In this document: positions 29,184-37,500 of the stretch, piece by piece
Position numbering within the stretch: position 1 is the first letter of the stretch
Layout of the letters: every line of letters begins with the position of its first letter
Assembly: GCA_023657425.1 (NCBI GenBank)
Contig: JAGTJW010000002.1
Span: 300,431 to 364,430, forward strand
Direction: 5' to 3'
Source: Ideonella sp. WA131b
Lineage (GTDB): Bacteria; Pseudomonadota; Gammaproteobacteria; Burkholderiales; Burkholderiaceae_C
DNA: 64,000 bases
Program-made: the position numbers and the translations under genes
The notes under the pieces: generated by a model
Told to the model about the DNA's origin: nothing
Database searches by the model: none
Seen by the model: the letters and a program-made list of their open reading frames with translations, nothing else

Positions 29184-30374
29184 TCAGCGCACGATGCCCA
29201 GCGACTCCTTCTTGCCACCCTTGTAGGTGTAGAGCGTCAGGGCGCCGTTCTTGATGTCGCCCTTCTCATCGAAAGCGATCTTGCCCGTCACGCCCTGGTA
29301 CTCGATGGCCTTCAGCGCCGGCAGATACTTCTTGGGGTCGGCCGAGTCGGCCTTCTGCATCGCGGAAACCATGGTCATCACGGCGTCGTACACGTACGGC
29401 GCGTAGATCTGCACGTCGGCGTTGAACTTGGCCTTGAAGTCAGCCTCGAACTTCTCCATCGCGGGCTTGCCGGCCTCGTCGATGCCACCGGCTTCGGCGC
29501 ACACGACCTGGCCGTCGCGCATGGCGCCAGCCGCCAGCTTGGGCAGCTCGCCCGAGCAGATGCCGTCACCGCCCATGAACTTGGCGTTGATGCCCAGCTG
29601 CTTCATCTGGCGCATCATCGGGCCGGCCACGGCGTCCATGCCACCGAAAAACACGACGTCGGGCTTCTTGGCCTTGAGGCTGGTCAGAATGCCGGTGAAA
29701 TCGGTGGCCTTGTCGCTGGTGAACTCACGGCCCACCACGCTGCCACCCGCGGCAGCGACGCCCTTCTCGAACTCGTCGGCGACACCCTGGCCGTAGGCCG
29801 TGCGGTCATCGATGACGGCGATGCTCTTGCCCTTGAGTTCGGTGACGGCGTACTTGCCCAGCGTGCCGCCGAGGTGCACGTCGTCAGCCACCACGCGAAA
29901 CGCCGTGGCGTAGCCCTGGCGGGTGTACTTGGGGTTGGTGGCGGAGGGGCTGATCTGCGGAATGCCGGCGTCGCTGTAGATCTTGGAAGCCGGGATCGTG
30001 GTGCCGCTGTTCAGGTGCCCAATGACGCCGTGGACCTTGGCATCGGCCAGCTTCTGCGCCACGGCCGTCCCCTGCTTCGGGTCGGCGGCATCATCTTCGG
30101 CCAACAGCTCGAAGCTGACCTTCACGCCCTGGATCGTCAACCCCTTGGCATTGAGCTCGTCGATCGCCATGCGGGCGCCGTTCTCGTTGTCCTTGCCCAG
30201 GTGCGCGATGGCGCCGCTGGTGGGAGCGACATGGCCGATCTTGATGGTGGTGGCCGCCGGTGCGGGCGCGGCAGCGGGGGTGGCGGCCGGCGCAGGCGTC
30301 GCATCTTCCTTTTTGCCGCAAGCGGCAAGCAGCGCGACGGTCATCGCCGAGGCGGCGACAAGCTTGAGATTCAT
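29184..30374 (-). CDS. livK: Branched-chain amino-acid-type ABC substrate-binding lipoprotein
   Basis: A 396-residue binding protein of the Leu/Ile/Val family. A lipoprotein signal ends at LLAACGKKED, then an Ala/Pro-rich spacer precedes the binding fold (IKIGHVAPTSGAIAHLGKDN; GHLNSGTTIPASKIYSDAGI; AVIDDRTAYGQGVADEF). AGGAGG stands before the ATG at 30374. The livHMGF permease/ATPase genes are 7 kb away on the same strand, so this is a plausible but unproven partner. The true ligand cannot be read from the sequence. A strong terminator follows it. Confidence 0.88.
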   Translation of the reverse strand: MNLKLVAASAMTVALLAACGKKEDATPAPAATPAAAPAPAATTIKIGHVAPTSGAIAHLGKDNENGARMAIDELNAKGLTIQGVKVSFELLAEDDAADPKQGTAVAQKLADAKVHGVIGHLNSGTTIPASKIYSDAGIPQISPSATNPKYTRQGYATAFRVVADDVHLGGTLGKYAVTELKGKSIAVIDDRTAYGQGVADEFEKGVAAAGGSVVGREFTSDKATDFTGILTSLKAKKPDVVFFGGMDAVAGPMMRQMKQLGINAKFMGGDGICSGELPKLAAGAMRDGQVVCAEAGGIDEAGKPAMEKFEADFKAKFNADVQIYAPYVYDAVMTMVSAMQKADSADPKKYLPALKAIEYQGVTGKIAFDEKGDIKNGALTLYTYKGGKKESLGIVR

Positions 30375-30449
30375 CAAGGGATCCTCCTGGGGGGACGAAA
30401 AAACGTTCGGATTGTAGGCGCGCCGCGCGCCGCGCCATCCGGACAAGCT

Positions 30450-30929
30450 CTAGCCGCTGCGCGGACCCGGCGCCGTTGCGCGCCCGTCGAAGCGCACCAC
30501 CGGCCTCAGCCCTCGCTCCTTGTAGGCCCGCCAGCGCAGTCGCCCGCCGTCGACTTCGTCAGGCTGCTGCGACACCAACTCGATCAGGCGCTCGCAACCG
30601 TCCAGGAGCCCAGGCGCATCGGCGCCAAGATTGACCCACACGCCGGGACATGGCGCGGCGTCGCAGGCTGCGCGGGTCTCGGCAAAGCCGGACACGACCC
30701 ACAGTGGGCTGCGCCGCCACACGGTGTCAGCCACGCCGAGCCTGGCGTGCGCCAGGAACTCGCGGGCTTCGAAGCTCCAGAACTGGCGCGACATTGCCTC
30801 CCAGCGGGGCGAGACGACGCAAACCCGGCTGCCCGCACGCAGCGCCTTCCGCACCAGGCGCATGGCGTGGTCCAGCGGCTCGGCCAGCCCGGTGTGGAAC
30901 TCCACCTCCACGCCACGCGCTCCCGGCAC
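30450..30929 (-). CDS. holC: DNA polymerase III chi subunit
   Basis: A 159-residue subunit that links the clamp loader to SSB. The segment VEVEFHTGLAEPLDHAMRLVRKAL and CVVSPRWEAMSRQFWSFEAREFLAH match HolC, with the C-terminal YKERGLRPVVR. The start codon is GTG at 30929. It follows pepA by 13 bases; the pepA-holC pair is a conserved arrangement in proteobacteria. Confidence 0.88.
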   Translation of the reverse strand: MPGARGVEVEFHTGLAEPLDHAMRLVRKALRAGSRVCVVSPRWEAMSRQFWSFEAREFLAHARLGVADTVWRRSPLWVVSGFAETRAACDAAPCPGVWVNLGADAPGLLDGCERLIELVSQQPDEVDGGRLRWRAYKERGLRPVVRFDGRATAPGPRSG

Positions 30930-30942
30930 AGGGTAGCGACGC

Positions 30943-32400
30943 TCAGCGCACGCGGCCGAGCACGAAGTGCGTCAACAGCGGCACCGGGCGGCCGGTCGCG
31001 CCCTTGGCTGCGCCGCTCTTCCAGGCGGTGCCGGCGATGTCGAGGTGCGCCCAGCACAGCTTGCCGGCGAAGCGCTTGAGGAACATCGCTGCGGTCACGG
31101 CGCCGCCGGCGCGGCCGCCGACGTTGCCCATGTCGGCGAAGTGGCTCTTCAGGGCCTCGTCGTACTCGTCGTCCAGCGGCAAGCGCCAGGCGGGATCGAA
31201 GGCCGCGTCGCCGGCGGCCTGCAGCTCGGCGGCCAGGGCGTCGTCGGGGCTGAACAGCCCGCTGCGGTGGTGCCCTAGCGCGATCACGCAGGCTCCGGTG
31301 AGGGTGGCAATGTCCACCACCGCGGCTGGCTTGAAGCGCTCGGCGTAGGTGAGTGCGTCGCAAAGGATCAATCGGCCCTCGGCGTCGGTGTTCAGGATCT
31401 CGATGGTCTGGCCGCTCATGCTGGTGACAACATCGCCGGGCTTGACGGCGCGACCGCCGGGCATGTTTTCGGTGGCCACGACGATACCCACGAGGTTGAC
31501 CTTGGCCTTGAGTCGAGCCACTGCCGCCATCGTGCCGAGCACGCTGGCCGCGCCACCCATGTCGAACTTCATCTCGTCCATCTCGGCCGCAGGCTTGAGG
31601 CTGATGCCGCCGGTGTCGAAGGTGACGCCCTTGCCGACCAGCACCAACGGCGCGTCGGCCTTGGCCCCGCCCATCCAGCGCATGACGATGAACTTGGGCG
31701 GCTGCTCCGAGCCCTGGGCCACCGCCAGGAAGGAGCCCATGCCGAGCTTCTGGCAGTCCTTGCGCTCCAGCACCTCGACCTTCAGACCGTGGCTGCGCGC
31801 CAGCGCCAGCGCCTGCTCGGCCAGGTGGGTGGGGGTGCAGTGGTTGCCGGGGCGATTGGCCCACTCGCGGGCCAGGGTCACGCCCTCTGCCAGGGCCTCG
31901 CCGGTGCGCAGGCCCGCGGCCACAGCGGCGGCCTCGGCCTTGTCGGCGCACAGCAGGCTGATCGTCTTCAGGCGCGAGGATGCCGGGGCACTGGGCTTGG
32001 TTTCGCGATAAAGGTACGTGGACTCGGAGGCCACCACCGCCAGTGCCTCGCCGTGACTGGCGTCGAGCGATCCGAATCCAGCCGTGCAAACGGCCAGCGT
32101 ACGTGCGCCGCCGCCCTTGAGCACGCCCAGGCCAGCCACCAAAGCCCGCCGGAACGCACGCGTCGTACCCGCACCGGCGAAGGCGAAAGCCACGCGCGCG
32201 GCCTTCACGCCGGCCAGCCGGTGCGCATACAAGACCTGCCCGGGCTTGGCGTCGAGGTCGCCTTCGCGCAGAGCGCGCGCGAACTCGTCAGCCAGGGGAA
32301 GATCGAGCGCCGCAGCGGCTTCGGCCGACGCCACGATGACCAGCAGGGCATCGGCGGTGGCCGTCGAGGCCGAGCCGGCCGTCGTTGTCTTGAAGTCCAT
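30943..32400 (-). CDS. pepA: Leucyl aminopeptidase
   Basis: A 485-residue M17 zinc/manganese aminopeptidase. It has the metal/active-site stretch [18 protein letters not shown] and the M17 signature NTDAEGRL; the N-terminal third is the Xer/DNA-binding-type domain of PepA. The ATG at 32400 gives MDFKTTTAG; the very long upstream frame would overlap lptF. Its start is only 27 bases from the divergent lptF start, so its promoter must lie inside lptF. Confidence 0.95.
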   Translation of the reverse strand: MDFKTTTAGSASTATADALLVIVASAEAAAALDLPLADEFARALREGDLDAKPGQVLYAHRLAGVKAARVAFAFAGAGTTRAFRRALVAGLGVLKGGGARTLAVCTAGFGSLDASHGEALAVVASESTYLYRETKPSAPASSRLKTISLLCADKAEAAAVAAGLRTGEALAEGVTLAREWANRPGNHCTPTHLAEQALALARSHGLKVEVLERKDCQKLGMGSFLAVAQGSEQPPKFIVMRWMGGAKADAPLVLVGKGVTFDTGGISLKPAAEMDEMKFDMGGAASVLGTMAAVARLKAKVNLVGIVVATENMPGGRAVKPGDVVTSMSGQTIEILNTDAEGRLILCDALTYAERFKPAAVVDIATLTGACVIALGHHRSGLFSPDDALAAELQAAGDAAFDPAWRLPLDDEYDEALKSHFADMGNVGGRAGGAVTAAMFLKRFAGKLCWAHLDIAGTAWKSGAAKGATGRPVPLLTHFVLGRVR

Positions 32401-32427
32401 AATGGAACGAGTCAGGTAAAGCCGCAA

Positions 32428-33528
32428 ATGATATTCGATTCGACCATCCGCAAGGAGTTGGCCCGGGGCTTCGGAGCCACCCTCGTGGTCATCCTGACCA
32501 TCGTGCTTACCAACGCGCTGATCCGCTCGGTGGGCCAGGCCGCCAGTGGCAACGTGGCACCGCAGGACGTCGTGCTGCTGCTGGGCTACGTCACACTCGG
32601 GCAGTTGCCCACGCTGCTGTCGTTGTCGCTGTTCGTTGCCGTGGTGGTGGCGCTGTCTCGCATGTACCGCGACAGCGAGATGATCATCTGGTTCGCCAGC
32701 GGAGTCGGCATAGGCCGCTTCGTGCAGCCCGTGCTGCGCACGGCTTGGCCGGTGTTGCTGGTCGTGGCGCTCCTGGCGCTGTTCGTCTGGCCCTGGGGCA
32801 ACCGCGCGAGCCTGGAACTGCGCGAGCGGTACCAGCAGCGCAGCGATCTCGCCCGCGTCACGCCTGGCGTGTTCCAGACCTCTTCGGACGGCAACCGCGT
32901 GTTCTTCGTTGAACGCGAAAGCCTGGACGGCGTGAACGCGCGCAACGTGTTCATCCTGACGCGCAGCGGCGCCACGGAGTCGGTCACCACGGCCCGTGCC
33001 GGGCGGCTCGAGCGTGACGGCAACGACCGCTTCCTGGTGCTCGAACGCGGCCAGCGAAACAGCGTCGACCTCGACCGCGGCGGGCGAGCGCTGGCCCGCT
33101 TCGAGAGCTACCGGCTGCTGACCGGCGAGCGCGCCGCGCACTCGGCGGAACAGCGCAGCCCGCGCACCGTACCGACGGCCGCGCTGCTGGCGCAACCCTC
33201 CCCACGCCACCAGGCCGAGCTCGCATGGCGCCTCGGCCTCGTGCTGGGTGCAGGCAACCTGATGCTGCTGGGCATCGCGCTGGCGGCTGCCCAGCCTCGG
33301 CGGGCCAGCAACTGGAATCTGCTGTTCGCGCTGCTGGCCTTCGTCGTGTACTACAACCTGATCAATCTCACCCAGTCCTGGGTGGCCAGCGACCGCGTCA
33401 GTCTCGGCGCCGCGCTGGCCGGCCTGCACGGCGGCGTGTTCGCGCTGGCGCTGGCGATGCTGTGGTGGCGCGACCATGCCAGCGTGACGCGCTGGCCCGG
33501 GCGGCGCCGCACGGTGACCGCACCATGA
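32428..33528 (+). CDS. lptF: LPS export ABC transporter permease LptF
   Basis: A 366-residue inner-membrane permease with six spans and a large periplasmic jelly-roll domain between spans 3 and 4 (residues about 120-270). It starts [15 protein letters not shown], typical of LptF, and together with LptG and LptB extracts lipopolysaccharide from the inner membrane. Its stop overlaps the lptG start (ATGA). It is divergent from pepA. Confidence 0.94.
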   Translation: MIFDSTIRKELARGFGATLVVILTIVLTNALIRSVGQAASGNVAPQDVVLLLGYVTLGQLPTLLSLSLFVAVVVALSRMYRDSEMIIWFASGVGIGRFVQPVLRTAWPVLLVVALLALFVWPWGNRASLELRERYQQRSDLARVTPGVFQTSSDGNRVFFVERESLDGVNARNVFILTRSGATESVTTARAGRLERDGNDRFLVLERGQRNSVDLDRGGRALARFESYRLLTGERAAHSAEQRSPRTVPTAALLAQPSPRHQAELAWRLGLVLGAGNLMLLGIALAAAQPRRASNWNLLFALLAFVVYYNLINLTQSWVASDRVSLGAALAGLHGGVFALALAMLWWRDHASVTRWPGRRRTVTAP

Positions 33529-34649
33529 AGACCATACGCGCGCTGCTGTACCGCGACATCGTGGCCTCTGTGCTGTTCGTGGCGCTGGCCTTCCTGTCTC
33601 TGTTCTTCTTCGTCGACTTCGTCGACGAGCTCGAGAGCGTGGGCCAGCGCGGCCGGACGGCCTGGCACGCCGGGCAGGCGGCGCTTCTCGAGCTGCCCGG
33701 GCACCTGTACGAGCTGCTGCCGATTGCGGTGCTGATCGGCAGCATCTACACGCTGTCGCGACTGGCCCAGACTTCGGAGTTCACGATCCTGCGCACAGGC
33801 GGACTCGGGCCTGGGCGGGCCTTGCAACTGCTGGCGGTGCTCGGCGTGGCTTTCGGCATCGTCACCTTCGTCGTCGGGGACTTCATCGCGCCATGGGCGG
33901 AACGCCAGGGCGTGCAACTCAAGGCGCGATTCGCAGGCGGGCTGGCGATCGGTGGCGCCGGCGCCTGGCTCAAGGAACGGCGCGACGCCGCGGCCGGAAC
34001 GACCGCCCAGGGGCGCAACGTCTCGGTCAACGTCGCGGCCACCGGCAGCGGCGGTACGCTGATGGGGGTGCGCATCTTCGAGTTCGACGACGACGGTGCG
34101 CTGGTCCGGCGCATCTCCGCGCCGCAGGCCCGCGTGGGGAACAACGGCAGCTGGACGCTGGACGACGCCGAACTCACGCGATGGCCGAGCGCGCGCGAGC
34201 CCGGCCCGCTGCATCTGACGCTCACCCGCCACACCACCCTGACCTGGCCCAGCACCCTCGACGAACGCGTTGTGGCTGCTGCTGTGATGCCGGTGGCGAC
34301 GATGAGCACACTGGAGCTGTGGCGCTACAGCCAGCATCTGAGCGACCAGGAGCAGGCCAGCCAGAACCAGCGCATCCGTTTTTGGCGCAAGGCGCTGTAC
34401 CCGCTGTCTTGCCTGGTGATGATTGCATTGGCGTTGCCCTTCGCCTACCTGCATGCGCGCGCCGGAGGCGTGAGCCTGAAGGTCTTCGGCGGCATCATGC
34501 TGGGGATCAGCTTTGTCCTGCTGAACAATCTCACTGGCCACGTGGGCAACCTCCAGGACTGGACGCCCTGGGTGGCCGCTGCCGTGCCCAGCCTCGCGTA
34601 CTTGTTGCTGTCGATGGCCGCGTTCGCGTGGCTGGTTCGTTACCGCTGA
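33525..34649 (+). CDS. lptG: LPS export ABC transporter permease LptG
   Basis: A 374-residue permease paired with LptF. It begins [20 protein letters not shown] and has the coupling region [20 protein letters not shown] plus a six-span layout with a central periplasmic domain. The four-base overlap with lptF predicts equal synthesis of the two halves. Confidence 0.94.
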   Translation: MKTIRALLYRDIVASVLFVALAFLSLFFFVDFVDELESVGQRGRTAWHAGQAALLELPGHLYELLPIAVLIGSIYTLSRLAQTSEFTILRTGGLGPGRALQLLAVLGVAFGIVTFVVGDFIAPWAERQGVQLKARFAGGLAIGGAGAWLKERRDAAAGTTAQGRNVSVNVAATGSGGTLMGVRIFEFDDDGALVRRISAPQARVGNNGSWTLDDAELTRWPSAREPGPLHLTLTRHTTLTWPSTLDERVVAAAVMPVATMSTLELWRYSQHLSDQEQASQNQRIRFWRKALYPLSCLVMIALALPFAYLHARAGGVSLKVFGGIMLGISFVLLNNLTGHVGNLQDWTPWVAAAVPSLAYLLLSMAAFAWLVRYR

Positions 34650-34673
34650 TCCCGCCGCCCGCCCACCCAGCCC

Positions 34674-35060
34674 ATGCACCCCGGATTGATTCTCTGTGCC
34701 CACGGCGCGCGGGACCCGCGTTGGGCCTCGCCGTTCGAGGCCGTGGCCGCCGCCGTGCGTGCGGCGCGGCCGGGGCTGCCGGTCCGCCTGGCCTTCCTGG
34801 AGTTCATGGCGCCCACGCTCCCCGAAGCGGGCGCCGAGCTGGCCGCGGCCGGCTGCACGCAGCTGACGGTGCTGCCGATGTTCCTCGGCGCCGGTGGCCA
34901 CGTGCGCAAGGACCTGCCGCTGCTGATGAGCACGTTGAGCGCCGCGCACCCGGACCTGCAGGTGAGCCTGCTGCCCGCGGTGGGCGAGATCGACAGCGTC
35001 GTCGCAGCGATGGCCGCCGCCGCGTTGGCGCAGCTCCCACAGACGGGGGTGCGTCGATGA
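34674..35060 (+). CDS. cbiX: CbiX/SirB-family sirohydrochlorin chelatase
   Basis: A 128-residue small chelatase of the CbiX-S/SirB type. It has the N-terminal LILCAHGARDPRWASPFE with the active-site His, and a second motif LTVLPMFLGAGGHVRKDLP. Because it overlaps cysB by four bases, iron insertion into sirohydrochlorin for sulfite reductase is more likely than cobalt insertion, but the fold does both. It follows lptG by 24 bases. Confidence 0.85.
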   Translation: MHPGLILCAHGARDPRWASPFEAVAAAVRAARPGLPVRLAFLEFMAPTLPEAGAELAAAGCTQLTVLPMFLGAGGHVRKDLPLLMSTLSAAHPDLQVSLLPAVGEIDSVVAAMAAAALAQLPQTGVRR

Positions 35061-36013
35061 ACCTGCAGCAGTTCCGCTTCGTCCAGGAGGCGGTGCGCCG
35101 CAACCTCAACCTCACTGAGACAGCCAAGGCACTGCACACCTCGCAGCCCGGCGTCAGCAAGGCCATCATTGAGCTCGAAGAGGAGCTCGGCGTCGAGATC
35201 TTCGCGCGCCACGGCAAACGCATCCGTCGCGTCACCGAGCCCGGCCTGCAGGTGCTGCGCTCGGTGGACATCATCCTGCGTGAGGTCGCCAACCTCAAGC
35301 GCATCGGGGAGGATTTCTCCAAGCAGGACGTCGGGCTGCTGTCGATCGCCACCACGCACACACAGGCACGCTACTTCCTGCCCGGCCCGGTGACCGAGCT
35401 TCGCCGTCGCTTCCCCAAGGTGCAGGTCCAGCTGCACCAGGGCATGCCCGAGCAGGTGGCGAGCATGCTGCTCGATGACGTGGCCGTGATGGGCATCGCC
35501 ACCGAGGCGCTGGCCGGGCACGAAGGCCTGGTCACGCTTCCCTGCTACGAGTGGCAGCATGTGATGGTGGTGCCTGCGACGCACCCCTTGGCTGCCGTTG
35601 AACAACCCACGCTGGATCAGCTGGCGGCCGAGCCGCTGGTGCTGTACCACCCCACGGTGACCGGACGCACCCGCATCGACCAGGCCTTCGCGCGCCATCA
35701 GCTGAGCCCGCGGGTGGCCCTGGAGGCCATCGACTCCGACGTCATCATCACCTACGTGCGCCTGGGCCTGGGCGTCGGCATCGTGGCCGAAAGCGCCGTG
35801 GCCGCAACCTTGCCCAACGAACGGGCCGACCCCGGACTCGTGGTACGCCCTCTGGGCCACCTGTTCGGCAGCAACCTCGCGCGCGTGGCCTTCAAGCGCG
35901 GCGCCTGGCTGCGACGCTACGTCATCGCCTTCGCCGAGCTGCTGTCGCCGCGGCTGTCGCAAGCGCTGATCGAGCGTGCCATGCGGGGCGATGGCACCGA
36001 CTACAAGCTCTAG
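35057..36013 (+). CDS. cysB: LysR-type regulator CysB
   Basis: A 318-residue LysR-type regulator of sulfur assimilation. The winged helix covers residues 1-60 (LNLTETAKALHTSQPGVSKA). The effector domain has ATTHTQARYFLPGPV, which forms the sulfate/O-acetylserine site in CysB. Its ATG overlaps the chelatase stop. Its own stop (TAG, 36011-36013) is the second to fourth base of the left CTAG of the inverted-repeat element, so the last codons directly abut the repeat. Confidence 0.93.
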   Translation: MNLQQFRFVQEAVRRNLNLTETAKALHTSQPGVSKAIIELEEELGVEIFARHGKRIRRVTEPGLQVLRSVDIILREVANLKRIGEDFSKQDVGLLSIATTHTQARYFLPGPVTELRRRFPKVQVQLHQGMPEQVASMLLDDVAVMGIATEALAGHEGLVTLPCYEWQHVMVVPATHPLAAVEQPTLDQLAAEPLVLYHPTVTGRTRIDQAFARHQLSPRVALEAIDSDVIITYVRLGLGVGIVAESAVAATLPNERADPGLVVRPLGHLFGSNLARVAFKRGAWLRRYVIAFAELLSPRLSQALIERAMRGDGTDYKL

Positions 36014-36284
36014 GAGCGTGGGCGGCAGAAATCCAGCCCCGCGTTGGGCCGACTTCGGGGCCCAGGCCAGGCGCCGCGCGCAGCCCGGGCTGTGCGCCCG
36101 GGCCAGCGTGGCAACGCCGCATGGGCCCCGAAATCGGCCCAACCCGAAGGGCCGGGGCGGCCAAAGCCGCTGGCGGGTGTTGCGCCGCTGGCGCGGGCGT
36201 CAAGCCCGCGCTGCGCGACGCGCCTACGCCAGTGGCTTTGGCCGCCCCGGCGCGGGGCTGGATATCTGCCGCCCACGCTCCTAG
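36010..36284. mobile_element. 275-bp nested inverted-repeat element, full copy 2
   Basis: Same length and structure as the copy at 17444-17718, with two base differences (36149-36150 region, A for G; and A for T in the right terminal repeat, leaving one mismatch in the 34-bp termini). The ends are CTAG. The left CTAG holds the cysB stop. The right end is 10 bases before the aminotransferase ATG. Relative to transcription, this copy is read left arm first, whereas copy 1 is read right arm first. Confidence 0.85.
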
Positions 36285-36294
36285 GTCCGAACCC

Positions 36295-37461
36295 ATGCCC
36301 GACAACGCCGTCCGCACGCCAGCCCTCGCCAGCCGCCTGCCGCAGGTGGGCACTACCATCTTCACCGTCATGTCGGCTCTGGCCGCCGAGCGTGGTGCCG
36401 TCAACCTGGGCCAGGGTTTCCCCGATTTCGACTGCGACCCGGCGCTGCTCGACGCCGTTCACGCGGCCATGCGCGAAGGGCTGAACCAGTACCCGCCCAT
36501 GGCGGGTGTGCCGCTGCTGCGGCAGCGCGTGGCCGACAAGATCGCGGCACTGTACGACCGCCGGTATGACGCCGACAGCGAGATCACCATCACCGCCGGT
36601 GCCACGCAGGCCATCCTGACGGCCATCCTCGCCGTGGTCCACCCGGGCGACGAGGTGATCGTGCTCGAGCCCTGCTACGACAGCTACGCGCCGAACATCG
36701 AGCTCGCCGGCGGCCGGGTCGTGCGCGTACCGCTCACCCCGGGCAGCTTCCGCCCCGATTTCCAGCGGATCAGCGCAGCGCTCACGCCCCGCACTCGCCT
36801 GTTGATCGTAAACAGTCCACACAACCCCAGCGCCACGGTCTGGACGCAGGCCGACTGGCTGCAGCTGGCGGCGCTGCTCGCACCCACCGAGGCGCTGCTC
36901 GTCAGCGACGAGGTCTACGAGCACATGGTGTTCGACGCCCGGCCGCACATCAGCGCCAGCAGCGTGCCGGCCCTGGCCGCGCGCGCTTTCGTGGTGTCCA
37001 GCTTCGGCAAGACCTTCCACGTCACCGGCTGGAAGGTCGGCACTGTGGCCGCGCCGGCCGCGTTGACGACGGAGTTCCGCAAGGTCCACCAGTTCAACGT
37101 CTTCACCGTCAACACCCCAGTTCAGCACGGGCTGGCACGTTACCTGGCCGACCCGGCGCCCTACGCCACGCTTGCGGCCTTCTACCAGCGCAAGCGCGAC
37201 CTCTTCCGGGACGGTCTGGCGGCGACGCGGCTGCGGCTTCTGCCCTGCGAAGGGAGCTACTTCCAGCTTGTGGACTACTCGGCGGTGAGCGATCTCGATG
37301 AACTCGGCTTCTGCCGCTGGCTCACCGCCGAGATCGGTGTCGCAGCGATCCCGCTGTCGGTGTTCTACGACGGCGGCCTGGATCAGAAGCTCGCGCGCCT
37401 GTGCTTCGCGAAGCGGGACGACACGCTGGCGCGTGCGCTGGAGCGGCTGGCGAGCTTGTAG
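36295..37461 (+). CDS. PLP-dependent aminotransferase (methionine aminotransferase-like)
   Basis: A 388-residue fold-type I aminotransferase. It has NLGQGFPDFDCDPALLDA, NQYPPMAGVPLLRQ, the PLP-site NSPHNPSATVW and SSFGKTFHVTGWKVG with the Schiff-base Lys. The combination is closest to YbdL/methionine aminotransferase and kynurenine aminotransferase II-like enzymes. The position after cysB agrees with sulfur amino-acid metabolism, but the substrate is inferred. The ATG is 10 bases past the repeat element, and no clear ribosome-binding site is visible. Confidence 0.85.
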   Translation: MPDNAVRTPALASRLPQVGTTIFTVMSALAAERGAVNLGQGFPDFDCDPALLDAVHAAMREGLNQYPPMAGVPLLRQRVADKIAALYDRRYDADSEITITAGATQAILTAILAVVHPGDEVIVLEPCYDSYAPNIELAGGRVVRVPLTPGSFRPDFQRISAALTPRTRLLIVNSPHNPSATVWTQADWLQLAALLAPTEALLVSDEVYEHMVFDARPHISASSVPALAARAFVVSSFGKTFHVTGWKVGTVAAPAALTTEFRKVHQFNVFTVNTPVQHGLARYLADPAPYATLAAFYQRKRDLFRDGLAATRLRLLPCEGSYFQLVDYSAVSDLDELGFCRWLTAEIGVAAIPLSVFYDGGLDQKLARLCFAKRDDTLARALERLASL

Positions 37462-37472
37462 CGGCGTGGTGG

Positions 37473-37500
37473 GTGGGCGGCAGAAATCCAGCCCACGCTA
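37473..37500. repeat. Mini-copy of the inverted-repeat element terminus
   Basis: 21 bases (37474-37494) are identical to the inner part of the 34-bp terminal repeat, starting TGGGCGGCAG. The stretch ends ACGCTAG, like a shortened element end. GTGGGC (37473-37478) and GCCCAC (37491-37496) can pair as a hairpin. It lies between two converging genes and its CTAG contains the stop codon of the FimV-like gene. Confidence 0.75.

Noticed and set aside
30943-33477. An 844-codon minus-strand frame covering pepA and lptF
   Set aside because: Only the first 485 codons counted back from the stop are PepA; the extension is the antisense of lptF in high-GC DNA.
36010-36284. Reading frames on both strands inside the 275-bp element that give similar proteins at 17.5, 36 and 53 kb
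   Set aside because: They arise from the repeated sequence and its inverted symmetry, lack ribosome sites and run into neighbouring genes out of frame. The similarity reflects the DNA repeat and not a protein family.
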